This document shows positions 17,555 to 27,276 of a stretch of 62,917 bases of DNA, one piece after another. Below the pieces are notes generated by a model, which saw only the letters and a program-made list of their open reading frames with translations, did no database searches and was not told the origin of the DNA. How positions within the stretch are numbered: position 1 is the first letter of the stretch; every line of letters starts with the position of its first letter. This stretch comes from DATLMR01 sp035634255 (GTDB lineage Bacteria > Acidobacteriota > Blastocatellia > UBA7656). Location of the stretch: NCBI GenBank assembly GCA_035634255.1, contig DASQDI010000100.1, forward strand, positions 1 to 62,917, read 5' to 3'. Both the position numbers and the translations under genes were made by a program.

Positions 17555-20500
17555 TCACTGCACGGCGAAGTCGAACTGCTCCTGGTGCAGGCCCGGGTCG
17601 GACTCGATGGTGACGGGCGTGCCGAAGTAGGCTTCGATCTCTTCGAGCACCTCGTGCTCGGTCGAGCGGAAGGCCTCGGCCACTTCGGGCGACACCCGCA
17701 GCATCACGTCGCTGTTCGAAGGCAACTGCCTGGACATCGCTTTGGACTGTTCGAGGATTTCGAAGCAGACCGTTTGCGGGGACTTCACCATGCCGGCCCC
17801 CTGGCAGTACGGGCATGGGGTGCAGAGCGTGCGCTCAAGCGATTGCTTGACGCGCTTGCGGGTGATGGCGACCAGCCCGAAATCGTTGATCGAAAGAATC
17901 TTTGAAGGGGCGCGGTCCGATTGCAGCTCCTGTTGCAGAGCCATCATCACCTTCTGGCGATTCTTGCGCTCTTCCATGTCGATGAAGTCTATGACGATGA
18001 TGCCCCCCAGGTCGCGGAGCCTGACCTGCCGCACGATCTCCTTGGCCGCTTCGAGGTTCGTCCGCGTGATGGTGTCTTCGAGCTTGTCGGACTTGCCCAC
18101 GAATTTCCCGGTGTTCACGTCGATGGCGACGAGGGCTTCGGTCTGGTTGATCACGATGTAGCCCCCGGACCTGAGCCACACGCGCGGCCTGACGGCCTTG
18201 TCTATCTCCGGCTGAATGCCGTACTTCTCAAGGATCGGCTGGTCGCCCACGTAAAGCTTCACGCGCTTGACGAGCTTCGGCTGAACTCGGTTGACGAACT
18301 CGACTATGCGCGCGAACTCGACTTCATTATCGACCCGGATGGCGCTGAACTCTTCTGAGAGCTGATCGCGCATGATTCGCTGGACGAGGTCGAGGTCCCT
18401 GTGGACCAGCGCGGGCGCTTTGGAACGCTCCTCGGCCTTCTTGCGAACGTCGGCCCACGTGCGCAGGAGGTATCGCATGTCGTCCTGCAACTCCTGCTCC
18501 GTGTGCCCCGCGCACGCGGTCCGGGCGATGAAGCCGCCCGGCCCCCCTTCCCTTTCCCGAAGGGCGCTCACGATCCTCTTCAGCCTGACGCGCTCGCTGT
18601 CGGAGGGTATCTTTCGCGACACGCCCACGTGGTTGACCGTGGGCATATAGACCAGATAGCGGCCCGGCAGCGCTATGTGAGAAGTGATGCGCGCGCCCTT
18701 CTTCGCTATCGGCTCTTTCGCGATCTGGACCAGAATTTCCTGCCCCTCATGTAACAGCTCGCTTATGGTCGGAGGGCCTCCCCGCTCGGACCTGCGCGAG
18801 GGCCCGGCTTCGGACCTGTCGGGCCTGCGGCCGCGGTCATCGGGCCGGCGGTAAGGTTCGGGCCGCCGGTCGTCGGGCCTGCGATCATCGGGCCGCCGGT
18901 CAGGGCGTCCCTCCTGCGAGCGCGAGCCTCCCTGCCTGCCGCCTTCGGCCCTTCCCCCTTCAGCCCTGCCGCCATCGATCCGGCCGCCTTCCGCACGACC
19001 GCCCTCCGCGCGACCGCCCTCCGGCCTTCCGCCTTCACTCGGGCGAGCCGGGGCCTGCGCTTCGACGACTTCGACCTCCGCCTCTTCGGGAAGCGGCTGA
19101 GCGCCTTCGTCCGCGTCCCCGGACTGAGAAGCCGGGGGCGATTCGCGGCGGCGGCGGCGGCTTCTGCCCCCCCTGCGCATGGCAAATTCGGCGCGGCCCC
19201 CGGACTCGGTCACGCTCGCTTCCCGGTCTTCCTCGCCCGCCTCTTCCGAAGCGGCCTCGTTGCGCGCGTCTTCGGGGAGGCCGTCCGTCGTGCTGACCCC
19301 GCCGAGGTCTGAAATCTCGCCTCCGGACTCCGCCTGCGCGCGCTCGTAAAGCTCGGAGGGTATGGCGTCGGAGATGTGGCGGAAGGGCGAGCCGGATGAT
19401 TCGCCGCCGTCCCCTGAGGCGGGCCCTTCGTCAACGGCCCCGGCCCCTCCGGCGAGCGCCGCGTCGGAATAATCATCGTCGACGCGCTGGAATCCGGCGT
19501 CTTCGAACTGGCCCCTGAAGCTGCCTATGCGCCACTCCGGTTCCGGCTCCGGCTGGAAGCTCGACGTGCGGTATTCCGCCTCGTGAGTCTGATCTATGAT
19601 CTTCTCCTGAACAATCGCGTCCTTGAGCATCTCCCCGGCGTCCTGAAGGTCCTCGTCGGTCACCCTCTCAAAGCTCTCCGACGATGCGGACGACTCGGTC
19701 TCTTCCGCGGGAGCCTTATCAGATTTCCGGCGCGAGGTACGCTTCGAAGCGGTCTTCGAGGCCGTCTTGCGGGAAGACGTTTCGGACGCTTCGGCCGCGG
19801 GCTCGTCCGGCTTGTCGGCCTTCTTTTTGGAGCGCGCGGTCTTTTTCTGAGGCTCCGGCTCCGGCTCGGGCGCGGCCGCCTTCCTGCGCGAGCGGCTGCG
19901 CCTCGACTTTCCGGACGACTCGGCTTCGGCGGCTTCCACCGCCTCTTCCGGGGCCTCCTCGACGCGCTCCGGCGGAGGCACCTCGGAGTAAGCCACCTCG
20001 GTCTCCTCCAGCGGCTCATCCGTGATGCGCTCGCCGTAGAACTCTTCGACGGGGGTGACATCCGCTTCGAGAGGCTGGTCGGCCTCAGTGGACGCGGACA
20101 CCCTCTGCTCGTCCGTCTCAAGCTCTTCATCGGGCGGCGGAGGCGGGATCAAAGACTCGTCCGCGATCTCCGCTAACTGCTCGACGGCGTCCTCAAGCAG
20201 GATGGGCTGGTCGGTGGGCTCCGCCTCCGGTTCCGGCTCCCGCTCCCTCTCCCGCTCCCGCTCCCGGCCGGGGCCGCGTTGAGGGGCGGAGCCGGAGACC
20301 TCCTGCCTCCGGCGGTCGGGACGCCTCTGGCGGTCTTCCGCCCTCGGCTGCGCGCCTTCGGGCCGCGCGGGCTCGGCGCGAGACGGTTCGGCGCGTTGAT
20401 CTTCGGAGACTTCCTTGAAGTCAAACTCCTCCTCGTCCTCCATGAACTCCGTGAAGTCCGAGACGTAAAGGAAAGCGTCGCGTTCCAGCCCGATATCGAC

Positions 20501-20674
20501 GAAGGCCGACTGCATGCCGGGAAGCACTTTCATCACGCGGCCCTTGTAAAGGTTTCCGACCACCCCTTGATTCTCGTCCCTTCGCTCCACGTAGAATTCG
20601 GTCACGACTCCGTCTTCCAGAATGCAGACCTTTTTTTCATGCACGTTGGCGCTAATGATCAATTCTTTCGTCAT
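17555..20674 (-). CDS. Rne/Rng-family ribonuclease (RNase E/G) with huge insert inside the S1 domain
   Basis: Endoribonuclease for mRNA decay and rRNA/tRNA processing, 1039 residues from ATG 20674 (AGGAGA just upstream). The S1 RNA-binding domain starts at residue 1 (NLYKGRVMKVLPGMQSAFVD, DAFLYVSDF) but breaks at about residue 75 and resumes at about 635 (TISELLHEGQEILVQIAKEP). The gap is about 560 low-complexity residues, acidic and Arg-rich, with GGR and RRPDD repeats. The catalytic half is intact: LVAIDVNTGKF and GGIIVIDFIDM supply the metal Asp residues, and CTPCPYCQGAG the zinc-link. In E. coli RNase E the disordered scaffold is C-terminal; here it is internal and the C-terminus ends soon after the small domain. 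The gene follows the elongasome/radical SAM genes after a long leader. Confidence 0.95.
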   Translation of the reverse strand: MTKELIISANVHEKKVCILEDGVVTEFYVERRDENQGVVGNLYKGRVMKVLPGMQSAFVDIGLERDAFLYVSDFTEFMEDEEEFDFKEVSEDQRAEPSRAEPARPEGAQPRAEDRQRRPDRRRQEVSGSAPQRGPGREREREREREPEPEAEPTDQPILLEDAVEQLAEIADESLIPPPPPDEELETDEQRVSASTEADQPLEADVTPVEEFYGERITDEPLEETEVAYSEVPPPERVEEAPEEAVEAAEAESSGKSRRSRSRRKAAAPEPEPEPQKKTARSKKKADKPDEPAAEASETSSRKTASKTASKRTSRRKSDKAPAEETESSASSESFERVTDEDLQDAGEMLKDAIVQEKIIDQTHEAEYRTSSFQPEPEPEWRIGSFRGQFEDAGFQRVDDDYSDAALAGGAGAVDEGPASGDGGESSGSPFRHISDAIPSELYERAQAESGGEISDLGGVSTTDGLPEDARNEAASEEAGEEDREASVTESGGRAEFAMRRGGRSRRRRRESPPASQSGDADEGAQPLPEEAEVEVVEAQAPARPSEGGRPEGGRAEGGRAEGGRIDGGRAEGGRAEGGRQGGSRSQEGRPDRRPDDRRPDDRRPEPYRRPDDRGRRPDRSEAGPSRRSERGGPPTISELLHEGQEILVQIAKEPIAKKGARITSHIALPGRYLVYMPTVNHVGVSRKIPSDSERVRLKRIVSALREREGGPGGFIARTACAGHTEQELQDDMRYLLRTWADVRKKAEERSKAPALVHRDLDLVQRIMRDQLSEEFSAIRVDNEVEFARIVEFVNRVQPKLVKRVKLYVGDQPILEKYGIQPEIDKAVRPRVWLRSGGYIVINQTEALVAIDVNTGKFVGKSDKLEDTITRTNLEAAKEIVRQVRLRDLGGIIVIDFIDMEERKNRQKVMMALQQELQSDRAPSKILSINDFGLVAITRKRVKQSLERTLCTPCPYCQGAGMVKSPQTVCFEILEQSKAMSRQLPSNSDVMLRVSPEVAEAFRSTEHEVLEEIEAYFGTPVTIESDPGLHQEQFDFAVQ
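18830..19042 (-). repeat. Tandem GGRxE and RRPDD coding repeats in the RNase E/G insert
   Basis: Within the disordered insert the DNA repeats with a period near 15 bases, giving about eight GGR(A/P/I)(E/D) units, then four or so RRPDD-like units. RGG/GGR tracts commonly bind RNA or promote condensates; copy number may vary between strains. Confidence 0.8.
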
Positions 20675-21140
20675 CAATTCTCCTAATCTGGTTCGCGCCG
20701 GCAAGCTGTCGAGGAAGGCAAGCTGATCGTCAGCAGTCCGAGTCCGAAGAGGGTCGGACCTTATTTCGCAGATTATTAAGAGCGGGATCGGGCCTGATTC
20801 TTTCAGGCTTCAGGCTTAAATAAATTGGCTAAGCGAGAGTCGCGCAGGCCGGGCCGAATCGCCTCGCACCGCACGTCTACGCTCCGCGCAAAATCAAAAA
20901 ACTTTTGACCCACTCCGCCAGGCTGCGATCTGCCTCGTCGAACCGAAAGAGCGGCGGTTGTTAAAGCCGCCCCGGTCAGAGGCAAAGGTCAGCGCTTACC
21001 TTTACGCTTGATAGCACGAACCGTTCAAATAAAGCTACAAGCTAACATTCAAATTCAACCACCGGACCGCCCTTCCGTACAGGAATCGATTTCAGGCGTC
21101 CGGTCGCTGATCGATCCATCCCCGGCCCGAGCCTACCCCG
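20675..21140 (-). other. Long leader (466 nt) upstream of the RNase E/G gene
   Basis: No convincing gene. On the minus strand it contains small stem-loops: a GGCGG/CCGCC pair around TTTAACAA-like loop sequence near 20950-20970 and GCCTGA/TCAGGC near 20798-20815. It could be an intergenic promoter region or a long 5' untranslated region for RNase E feedback control, as E. coli rne has. Either reading is inference. Confidence 0.4.
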
Positions 21141-24035
21141 TCACACGGTCTGCCCGCCGAGGGAGACGGCAGCGTCATCCCGTCCGAGATTCAAAGCGCT
21201 GCCGGCCATACTTTCCGAATACAAACGGAGGCGCCGCACCCTGGAGCTGAGCGCTAGCATCTCCTCATCGATCAGGCCATAGACTGACGCTATGACTTCC
21301 ATCGGCTTAACCCCTCCGTTAGCCGAAATCTCCGTCACTATCCGGAGGCTGTTTCGCTCCAAATCGATCTCCAGCCCGAGCGTGTAGCGGCGCACATCCA
21401 CCCTCTGCCGCTTGCCCTTGCGCGAGCGCTCGATGAAGCAGTCCTCCTTCGCGAAGAACTCGTCGATCAACCGCTTATGAACCTCTACGTCGTCGAGGTC
21501 TGAAAAGTCCGGCCGGCCCGCGCGCGCCCTCGCGAGCACGAACGACATCTCGGGCGCGCCGAGCGCGAAGCTGTACTCGGCCCGGTTCACTTCCTTGATC
21601 AGGACCTTGGCGCCCTCCGGCAGGCGCTCGACGGATTTGAAGCGCAAGCCCTCCGGCAACACGCCGTTGATCCGCCGGAGAAAGTCCCGCTCTTCGATAG
21701 CGTCGGGGGTGTCGAAGTCGATCAGCTCGTTGTCACCGGCCGTGCCGACCCCGAGCGCGGGGCCGTACTGTATGAGCGGCATCGGGTGAAACCCCTGGCT
21801 GTAGCCGAGAACGAGTTTCGCGCGCCGGAACGCGCGCGGGAGCGCGCGCGTCAGGTCGAGGTGGGACAGGTACTTCACCTCGTCCCCCTTCGTAAACGTA
21901 GCCCGGTACCTGTAGAGCGGGGCCCTGGGCTCCTGCGCGGGCGCGGGCTCCGGCTCGCGCTTCGCTGGCCCCTTCGCCATAGACAACTGCACGAGGGGCT
22001 GTTCAGGCACCTGTCCCATGACCTGCGCGACCCGCTCTTCGTACGTGCGGACTTCGACGTGCATATCGAATGCCTTTTTGAGGTGCTCGCGCGACAGGGT
22101 GAGGTCACACTCAAGGCCGCAGTTGTAACAGAGGAGAGGCTGGGAGGCCACGCGCTCGAAATCGTCATGCGAAGGGGCGATTGCGGTCGGGCGGCCATTG
22201 ATGACCGTCACGGGGAGCTCGCACGGCGGCGAGATCTTCGCCTTCACCCCCTTGATGTATTCGCGGGCGTTGAACTCGCGCTTGACCAGGGTGTCGATGT
22301 GGTCCCACGGGAGCTGCACGAGCGGCGCTCCGGGCTTATCGAATTCCCTCACGGGGAACTCCTGAAGGTATGGCTCTACGTCCACGCCTTCGAGCCTGAA
22401 CGCCTCCATCCAGGTCTCGAATTTGAACTGGTCGGTCCACCCGTCGAACCTCGCGCCCATCCTCCAGGCGCGCTCGATGACGCGGCAGAGGTTCCTGTCG
22501 CCGCGCGAGATTATGCCTTCGAGGACCGAGGTCTCCGCGTGATGGACCTTCACTTCGATCCTGTAGCGGCGGCCCATCTCCTTCAGCATTCTCTGCTTCT
22601 GCTTGATCGACTCTATGCCCTCCTGCCTGCACCACTGAAACGGGGTGTGCGGCTTCGGGACGAAGTAGGAGGCGGAGCAGGTGGCCTTGATATTCTTGTT
22701 GAACCGGGCCCTGCCGAGCTCCCTGACTTTCCTGCCGAGTTCCGCTATCCCCGCGACATCCTCGTCGGTCTCGGTCGGCAGGCCGATCATAAAGTACATC
22801 TTGATCGAGGACCAGCCTTCGGAGAAGGCGACCGCGCAGGAATTGATCACGTCCTCTTCGGTGATGTTCTTGTTGATCACGTCGCGCATGCGCTGGGTGC
22901 CCGCCTCCGGCGCGATGGTGAAGCCGGTCTTTCGCACGCGGGCGATCTCCCGCGCGAGCGACTCCTTGACGCCGGAAGCGCGGAGCGACGAGACGGAGAA
23001 GCTCACGTTGCGCCGCTCAAGCTCCGCCCCGAGCTCTTTCACGAGGGGCTCAAGGCAGGTGTAGTCGGCCGTCGAGAGTGAGGTCAGGCTCGTCTCGTCG
23101 TAGCCGCCTTTCTCGATGCCGTCGATGATCGTCTTCACGATGGATTTGGGGTCGCGCTCGCGGACGGGCCTGTAGATCGTGCCGGCCTGGCAGAAGCGGC
23201 AGCCGTCCACGCACCCGCGCGCGATCTCGATGGCTACCCGGTCATGGACCGCCTCGATGGACGGGACGGGAGAGTCCGACGGGAAGGGGTACTGATTGAT
23301 GTCCGCGACCACACGGCGGCGCACTGGGAATGGGACCTCCGGGTCGTCCGGCCTGTCGACGATCAGCAGGCCGTGGTGCGGGCTGACCTTCGTCGGGTAG
23401 AGCGAAGGCACGTACATCCCCTCGATCATCGCGATCTCTTTGAGCACTTCCCGCCGCGTCACGTCCTCGCCCAGGGCTTTAAGCTCCATGTAACGCGAGA
23501 CGAGCTGCGGGAAAGCCTCCTCCCCGTCGCCGACGACGATCACGTCGACGAAGTCGGCTATGGGCTCGGACGAGTAGACGGTCGGGCCTCCCGCGATGAC
23601 GAGCGGGTCGTCGAGCGAGCGGTCCCGAGTACGCAGGGGGATGCCCCCGAGGTCGAGCATGGTGAGCAGGTTCGTGTAAGTCAGCTCGTACTGAAGCGAG
23701 AAGCCCACGACGTCGAACTCCGAGAGCGGCGTGTAGCTTTCGAGAGAGAGCAGGGGGATTCCGTGCTGCCTCAGCCTCGCTTCCATGTCGGGCCACGGGG
23801 CGTAGACGCGCTCGGCGGCCCAGTTCTCCACTTTATTGAGCAGGCTGTAAAGGATTTTGAGCCCGAGGTGGCTCATGCCGATCTCGTACGTGTCGGGGAA
23901 ACAGAGGGCGATGCGGGTGTCGACCTTCGCGCCGTCCTTGTGAATCGCGTTCCACTCCCCGCCGACATATCGCGCGGGCTTTTCGACCGTCGGAAGAAGC
24001 GAATCCAGTGCTGCGCGGTAGTCCGTCTTGTTCAT
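21141..24035 (-). CDS. Radical SAM protein, TIGR03960 type, fused to a DUF2344 (TIGR03936) domain
   Basis: 964 residues. Residues 1-260 resemble the N-terminal B12-binding-like domain; the radical SAM 4Fe-4S cluster motif CxxxCxxC is at Cys275, Cys279, Cys282 (RGCVDGCRFCQAG), followed by FTIAPEAGTQRMRDVINKN. Residues about 735-960 are the DUF2344 domain (YRATFTKGDEVKYLSHLDL, LVLGYSQGFHPMP). The two are often separate adjacent genes; here they are one chain. In many phyla this pair lies beside rodA and Rne/Rng, as here. The reaction is not established; an RNA or ribosome modification has been suggested by context only. Confidence 0.92.
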   Translation of the reverse strand: MNKTDYRAALDSLLPTVEKPARYVGGEWNAIHKDGAKVDTRIALCFPDTYEIGMSHLGLKILYSLLNKVENWAAERVYAPWPDMEARLRQHGIPLLSLESYTPLSEFDVVGFSLQYELTYTNLLTMLDLGGIPLRTRDRSLDDPLVIAGGPTVYSSEPIADFVDVIVVGDGEEAFPQLVSRYMELKALGEDVTRREVLKEIAMIEGMYVPSLYPTKVSPHHGLLIVDRPDDPEVPFPVRRRVVADINQYPFPSDSPVPSIEAVHDRVAIEIARGCVDGCRFCQAGTIYRPVRERDPKSIVKTIIDGIEKGGYDETSLTSLSTADYTCLEPLVKELGAELERRNVSFSVSSLRASGVKESLAREIARVRKTGFTIAPEAGTQRMRDVINKNITEEDVINSCAVAFSEGWSSIKMYFMIGLPTETDEDVAGIAELGRKVRELGRARFNKNIKATCSASYFVPKPHTPFQWCRQEGIESIKQKQRMLKEMGRRYRIEVKVHHAETSVLEGIISRGDRNLCRVIERAWRMGARFDGWTDQFKFETWMEAFRLEGVDVEPYLQEFPVREFDKPGAPLVQLPWDHIDTLVKREFNAREYIKGVKAKISPPCELPVTVINGRPTAIAPSHDDFERVASQPLLCYNCGLECDLTLSREHLKKAFDMHVEVRTYEERVAQVMGQVPEQPLVQLSMAKGPAKREPEPAPAQEPRAPLYRYRATFTKGDEVKYLSHLDLTRALPRAFRRAKLVLGYSQGFHPMPLIQYGPALGVGTAGDNELIDFDTPDAIEERDFLRRINGVLPEGLRFKSVERLPEGAKVLIKEVNRAEYSFALGAPEMSFVLARARAGRPDFSDLDDVEVHKRLIDEFFAKEDCFIERSRKGKRQRVDVRRYTLGLEIDLERNSLRIVTEISANGGVKPMEVIASVYGLIDEEMLALSSRVRRLRLYSESMAGSALNLGRDDAAVSLGGQTV

Positions 24036-24131
24036 AAAGTAATCTTAAACCGTAACCTTCCGATTAGTCGAAGTGCCCCCCGCCCTCGCCCCGTTCCCGC
24101 AATGCCCTGACTCGACGCGTCACCGCGCCCC

Positions 24132-25226
24132 TCAATTGACGAACCGCCTCATCCGAACGCTCAGGGCGAGCCCGACGCCCATGAAGACCGACATGACGGC
24201 CGTGCCTCCGTAGCTCATCAGGGGCAGGGGTATGCCCATGACCGGCATCAACCCTACCACCATACCTAAATTGCAGACTATATGAAACAGGATGAGCGCG
24301 ACGAAGGCCATGATCATGAGCGCGCCCGGTCTGTCGCGCGACCCGCGCGCAATCGAAGCCATCCGCCAGATCAGCAACAGGTAGAGCCCGAGCATCAAAA
24401 AGATTCCGACCAGCCCCGTCTCCTCGGCCACGACCGCCCCGATGAAATCGGAGTAGGCGTAAGGCAGGAAGCCGAGCTTGCCCTGCGTCCCGCCGCCGAC
24501 GCCTTTGCCCACGACCCCGCCGGAGCCGACCGCGATCATCGACTGGATGGTCTGGTAGCCGTAGCCGCGCGGGTCGGCCTCCTCGGGCTTCAGGACGGCT
24601 TTGATCCGCTCCTGCTGATACCCCTTCAGGTGCGGGTAGACGGCGATGACGCCCCCGACGATGGCCAGGATCCCGGCGATGAGGAAGACTTTTCTGATGC
24701 CCCCGAGGAAGTAGAAGGCCCCGAGTATCGCCCCGAACGTCAGCATGGTCCCGGTGTCGTGCTGCGCCGCGATCAGGAGGATGGGCGGCAGGGTGATGCC
24801 GAACATTATGGCCATGTCCTTGAGCGACAGCGCCCCGACGCGGGGGTTGGTCATGTAGCGCGCGAGCATTAGGATCGTGGCCACCTTGGCGAACTCGCTC
24901 GGCTGAAAACTGAACCCGCCGATGCGGAGCCATGCCTTGTTGCCATTGATCTCCACCCCGAAGAACAACACCATGATGAGCAGGAAGATGACCGCCCCGT
25001 AAAAGAAGGGGGAGACGGTCGTGATCATCTTGTGGTAGTCGGTGAACATGATGACCCCGGCGAGGACGAGGCCGATGCACAGGGAGACGATCTGCTTCTT
25101 GATGAAGTCCGCTGGCGCGGGCGCGGTGCTGTATATGCCGAAGCAGCCGAATATCGTGAGGGCCACCGGCGCGAGAACGAGCGGCCAGTCTACGTCTCTT
25201 AAGGTTCTCTGATTTAACTCAACCAT
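24132..25226 (-). CDS. rodA: Rod shape-determining protein RodA (SEDS glycosyltransferase)
   Basis: Peptidoglycan polymerase of the elongasome, 364 residues and about 10 membrane helices. SEDS landmarks are seen: GFSFQPSEFAKVA, GYGYQTIQSMIAVGSGG, the long periplasmic loop with QGKLGFLPYAYSDFIGAVVAEE, and the C-terminal GIPLPLMSYGGTAVM. It is one gene after mrdA (gap 118 bases) in the order mreB-mreC-mreD-mrdA-rodA and must work with that PBP2 transpeptidase. Confidence 0.96.
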   Translation of the reverse strand: MVELNQRTLRDVDWPLVLAPVALTIFGCFGIYSTAPAPADFIKKQIVSLCIGLVLAGVIMFTDYHKMITTVSPFFYGAVIFLLIMVLFFGVEINGNKAWLRIGGFSFQPSEFAKVATILMLARYMTNPRVGALSLKDMAIMFGITLPPILLIAAQHDTGTMLTFGAILGAFYFLGGIRKVFLIAGILAIVGGVIAVYPHLKGYQQERIKAVLKPEEADPRGYGYQTIQSMIAVGSGGVVGKGVGGGTQGKLGFLPYAYSDFIGAVVAEETGLVGIFLMLGLYLLLIWRMASIARGSRDRPGALMIMAFVALILFHIVCNLGMVVGLMPVMGIPLPLMSYGGTAVMSVFMGVGLALSVRMRRFVN

Positions 25227-25344
25227 CTTTGATTACTGGAACGGCTGACGGCTTGAAGGCGGCGAGCCGGAGTTAGCAGACACCCAAATCTTAGCACGCC
25301 GTCCGACGTGCCCAAAAGCGCGCGATGGGGAGGCGGGCCGGGCG

Positions 25345-27276
25345 TCACTGGTTAGCGACTACCGGGCTGCCCCCCGCTGAGGGGGGTTTGCTGGCCGCCT
25401 TCTGGGCCTGATCGCTCTTGGCGACAAGCTCCGGCAGGACGGGCCGGCCGAGTTTCTTGGAGAAGTAAGTCGCGAAGATCATCTTGGCCTTGGGCGCGGA
25501 AGCCCTGCCGCCGAAGCCCCCGTTCTCGGTCAGCACGACGACCGCGATCTCCGGCTTCTCCTTCGTGTGAACGGGCGCGTAGCTGATGAACCAGGCGTGG
25601 TCCTTGTGCTCTTTGCCGCCGCGCGCCTTCTCCATCGCGATCACCTGAGCGGTCCCGGTCTTGCCGCCGATGTTGAGGTCGCGCGGGAACCCGACGCCCG
25701 CGGCCGTGCCTGCCTCGTTGACCACCCCCCACGCCCCGTACGAGATGATGTCGATGGTCGACTGCGACAGCTTCAACTCTTTGGGCGTGGTCTCGTAGTA
25801 CTTGACCGGGGCGAGCGGCGTCGCCTTAGCCTCCTTGAAGATGTGCGGGGTGTAGTACTCGCCCCCGACCATTATTCCGTTGGTCGCGTAGAGCAGCTGC
25901 ATGGGCGAGATGGCGACCGAGCCCTGGCCGATTGAGGCGAGGACCGTGTCGAAGTCCTTCCACTCCGGGTCGCGCGGGTTGAACCTCGCCTTCAGCTTCC
26001 TGTCGGGGATCCAGCCGGGGGACTCCGACGGGAGGTCGATGCCGATCTTCTGCCCGGTGCCGAACCTGACCATCCAGTCGTGGATCATGTCGATGCCCAT
26101 CTTCAGGGCGAGGCGGTAGTAATACCCGTCGCAGGACTTCACTATCGCGGTATGGATGTCCGGCGAGCCGTGGTTCCCCATGCAGCGGACGAAGCGGCTG
26201 CCCATGCCGATGCCGCCCCCGCAAACCAGCCTCGAATCTTTGGGGGTTATCACGCCCTCCTCAAGCGCCGCCGTGCTCATGAGGAGCTTCCAGGTGGAGC
26301 CCGTGGGGTAGATCCCCTGCACGGCCTTGTTGTAAAGGGGGTTGGTCTTGTCCCTCATTATCGCGCGCAGCTCGGCGCGGTTGTCGGACGAGATGACGTT
26401 CGCGGCGAAGACGTTGGGGTCGAAAGCGGGCCGCGACACCATCGCGAGTATCTCCCCGTTCCGCGGGTCCATCGCGATGGCCGCGCCGGTATCGCCCGTC
26501 TTGTCGAACTCCTCCTCCGCGACTTTCTGCAGGTCGATGTCGAGGGCCGTGTAGATGTCCTGCCCTTTGATCGGCTCGACCCTCTCAAGCTCGCGGATCG
26601 GGCGGCCCCGGCTGTCGACTATGAGGCGGCGCATGCCCTCCTTGCCCCTGAGCAGCCTGTCGTAGATGGCCTCGATCCCGCCCTTCCCTATGATGTCGCC
26701 CGATTTGTAGTCCGAGTACTTCGGGTTTTCGAGCTGCTTCGGGCTGATCTCCCCGATGTAGCCCAGGACGTGGGAGGCGAGCTTGAGATTGGGGTAGATG
26801 CGCTGAGGCTGAAACTCGATCTGTATCTCGGGGTTCTCGTACTCGTGCGCGGCCACCCACGCGCGGTCCGCGGGCGAGGCATTCTGCTTGACTAGTATCG
26901 GCTGGGATTTCGGCCTCTTCGAGTCGTCGAGCTCGTCGATCAACTGGTCGCGGTCCACCCCGAGGTTTTCGACCAGCACGCGGATCGTCTCGTCGCGGTC
27001 GGTCATGTTCAGCGGGTAAATGACTATGTTGCATGCGGGCGTGCTGTCGGCGAGGAGCTTCCCGTTCCGGTCGTAGATATTGCCCCGCGGCGCGGGGATG
27101 GGGATTTCGCGGATGCGGTTGTTCTCCGCCCTCTGCTGGAAGTCGTCGTGGCGCGCCACCTGGAGTATGTAAAAGCGAATGCCGATGACGACGAAGAGGG
27201 CTAAGACGAGGTACTGGATTACGAACAGCCTCATCTCGAAATCGTAGGTCGCCTCTTTAGGGTTCTTTTTACTCAT
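25345..27276 (-). CDS. mrdA: Penicillin-binding protein 2 (elongasome transpeptidase)
   Basis: 643 residues. One N-terminal helix (about 17-37), the PBP dimer domain (IPIPAPRGNIYDRNGKLLAD, IYPNLKLASHVLGYIGEI), and the transpeptidase domain with active-site GSTWK (SxxK), SCD (SxD form, as in E. coli PBP2) and GGKTGTAQV (KTG). It crosslinks glycan strands made by RodA during lateral wall growth. Its start overlaps the end of mreD by 8 bases, which indicates coupling. The C-terminus has a Ser/Pro-rich tail. Confidence 0.95.
   Translation of the reverse strand: MSKKNPKEATYDFEMRLFVIQYLVLALFVVIGIRFYILQVARHDDFQQRAENNRIREIPIPAPRGNIYDRNGKLLADSTPACNIVIYPLNMTDRDETIRVLVENLGVDRDQLIDELDDSKRPKSQPILVKQNASPADRAWVAAHEYENPEIQIEFQPQRIYPNLKLASHVLGYIGEISPKQLENPKYSDYKSGDIIGKGGIEAIYDRLLRGKEGMRRLIVDSRGRPIRELERVEPIKGQDIYTALDIDLQKVAEEEFDKTGDTGAAIAMDPRNGEILAMVSRPAFDPNVFAANVISSDNRAELRAIMRDKTNPLYNKAVQGIYPTGSTWKLLMSTAALEEGVITPKDSRLVCGGGIGMGSRFVRCMGNHGSPDIHTAIVKSCDGYYYRLALKMGIDMIHDWMVRFGTGQKIGIDLPSESPGWIPDRKLKARFNPRDPEWKDFDTVLASIGQGSVAISPMQLLYATNGIMVGGEYYTPHIFKEAKATPLAPVKYYETTPKELKLSQSTIDIISYGAWGVVNEAGTAAGVGFPRDLNIGGKTGTAQVIAMEKARGGKEHKDHAWFISYAPVHTKEKPEIAVVVLTENGGFGGRASAPKAKMIFATYFSKKLGRPVLPELVAKSDQAQKAASKPPSAGGSPVVANQ

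Noticed and set aside
21786..23081. Plus-strand frame of about 430 codons over the radical SAM gene
   Set aside because: Shadow of a gene with a clear CxxxCxxC motif; the plus frame has no motif.
25345..27276. Possible inactive PBP2 because SxN reads SCD
   Set aside because: E. coli PBP2 and relatives also use SxD here, and SxxK and KTG are intact, so it is a normal member.
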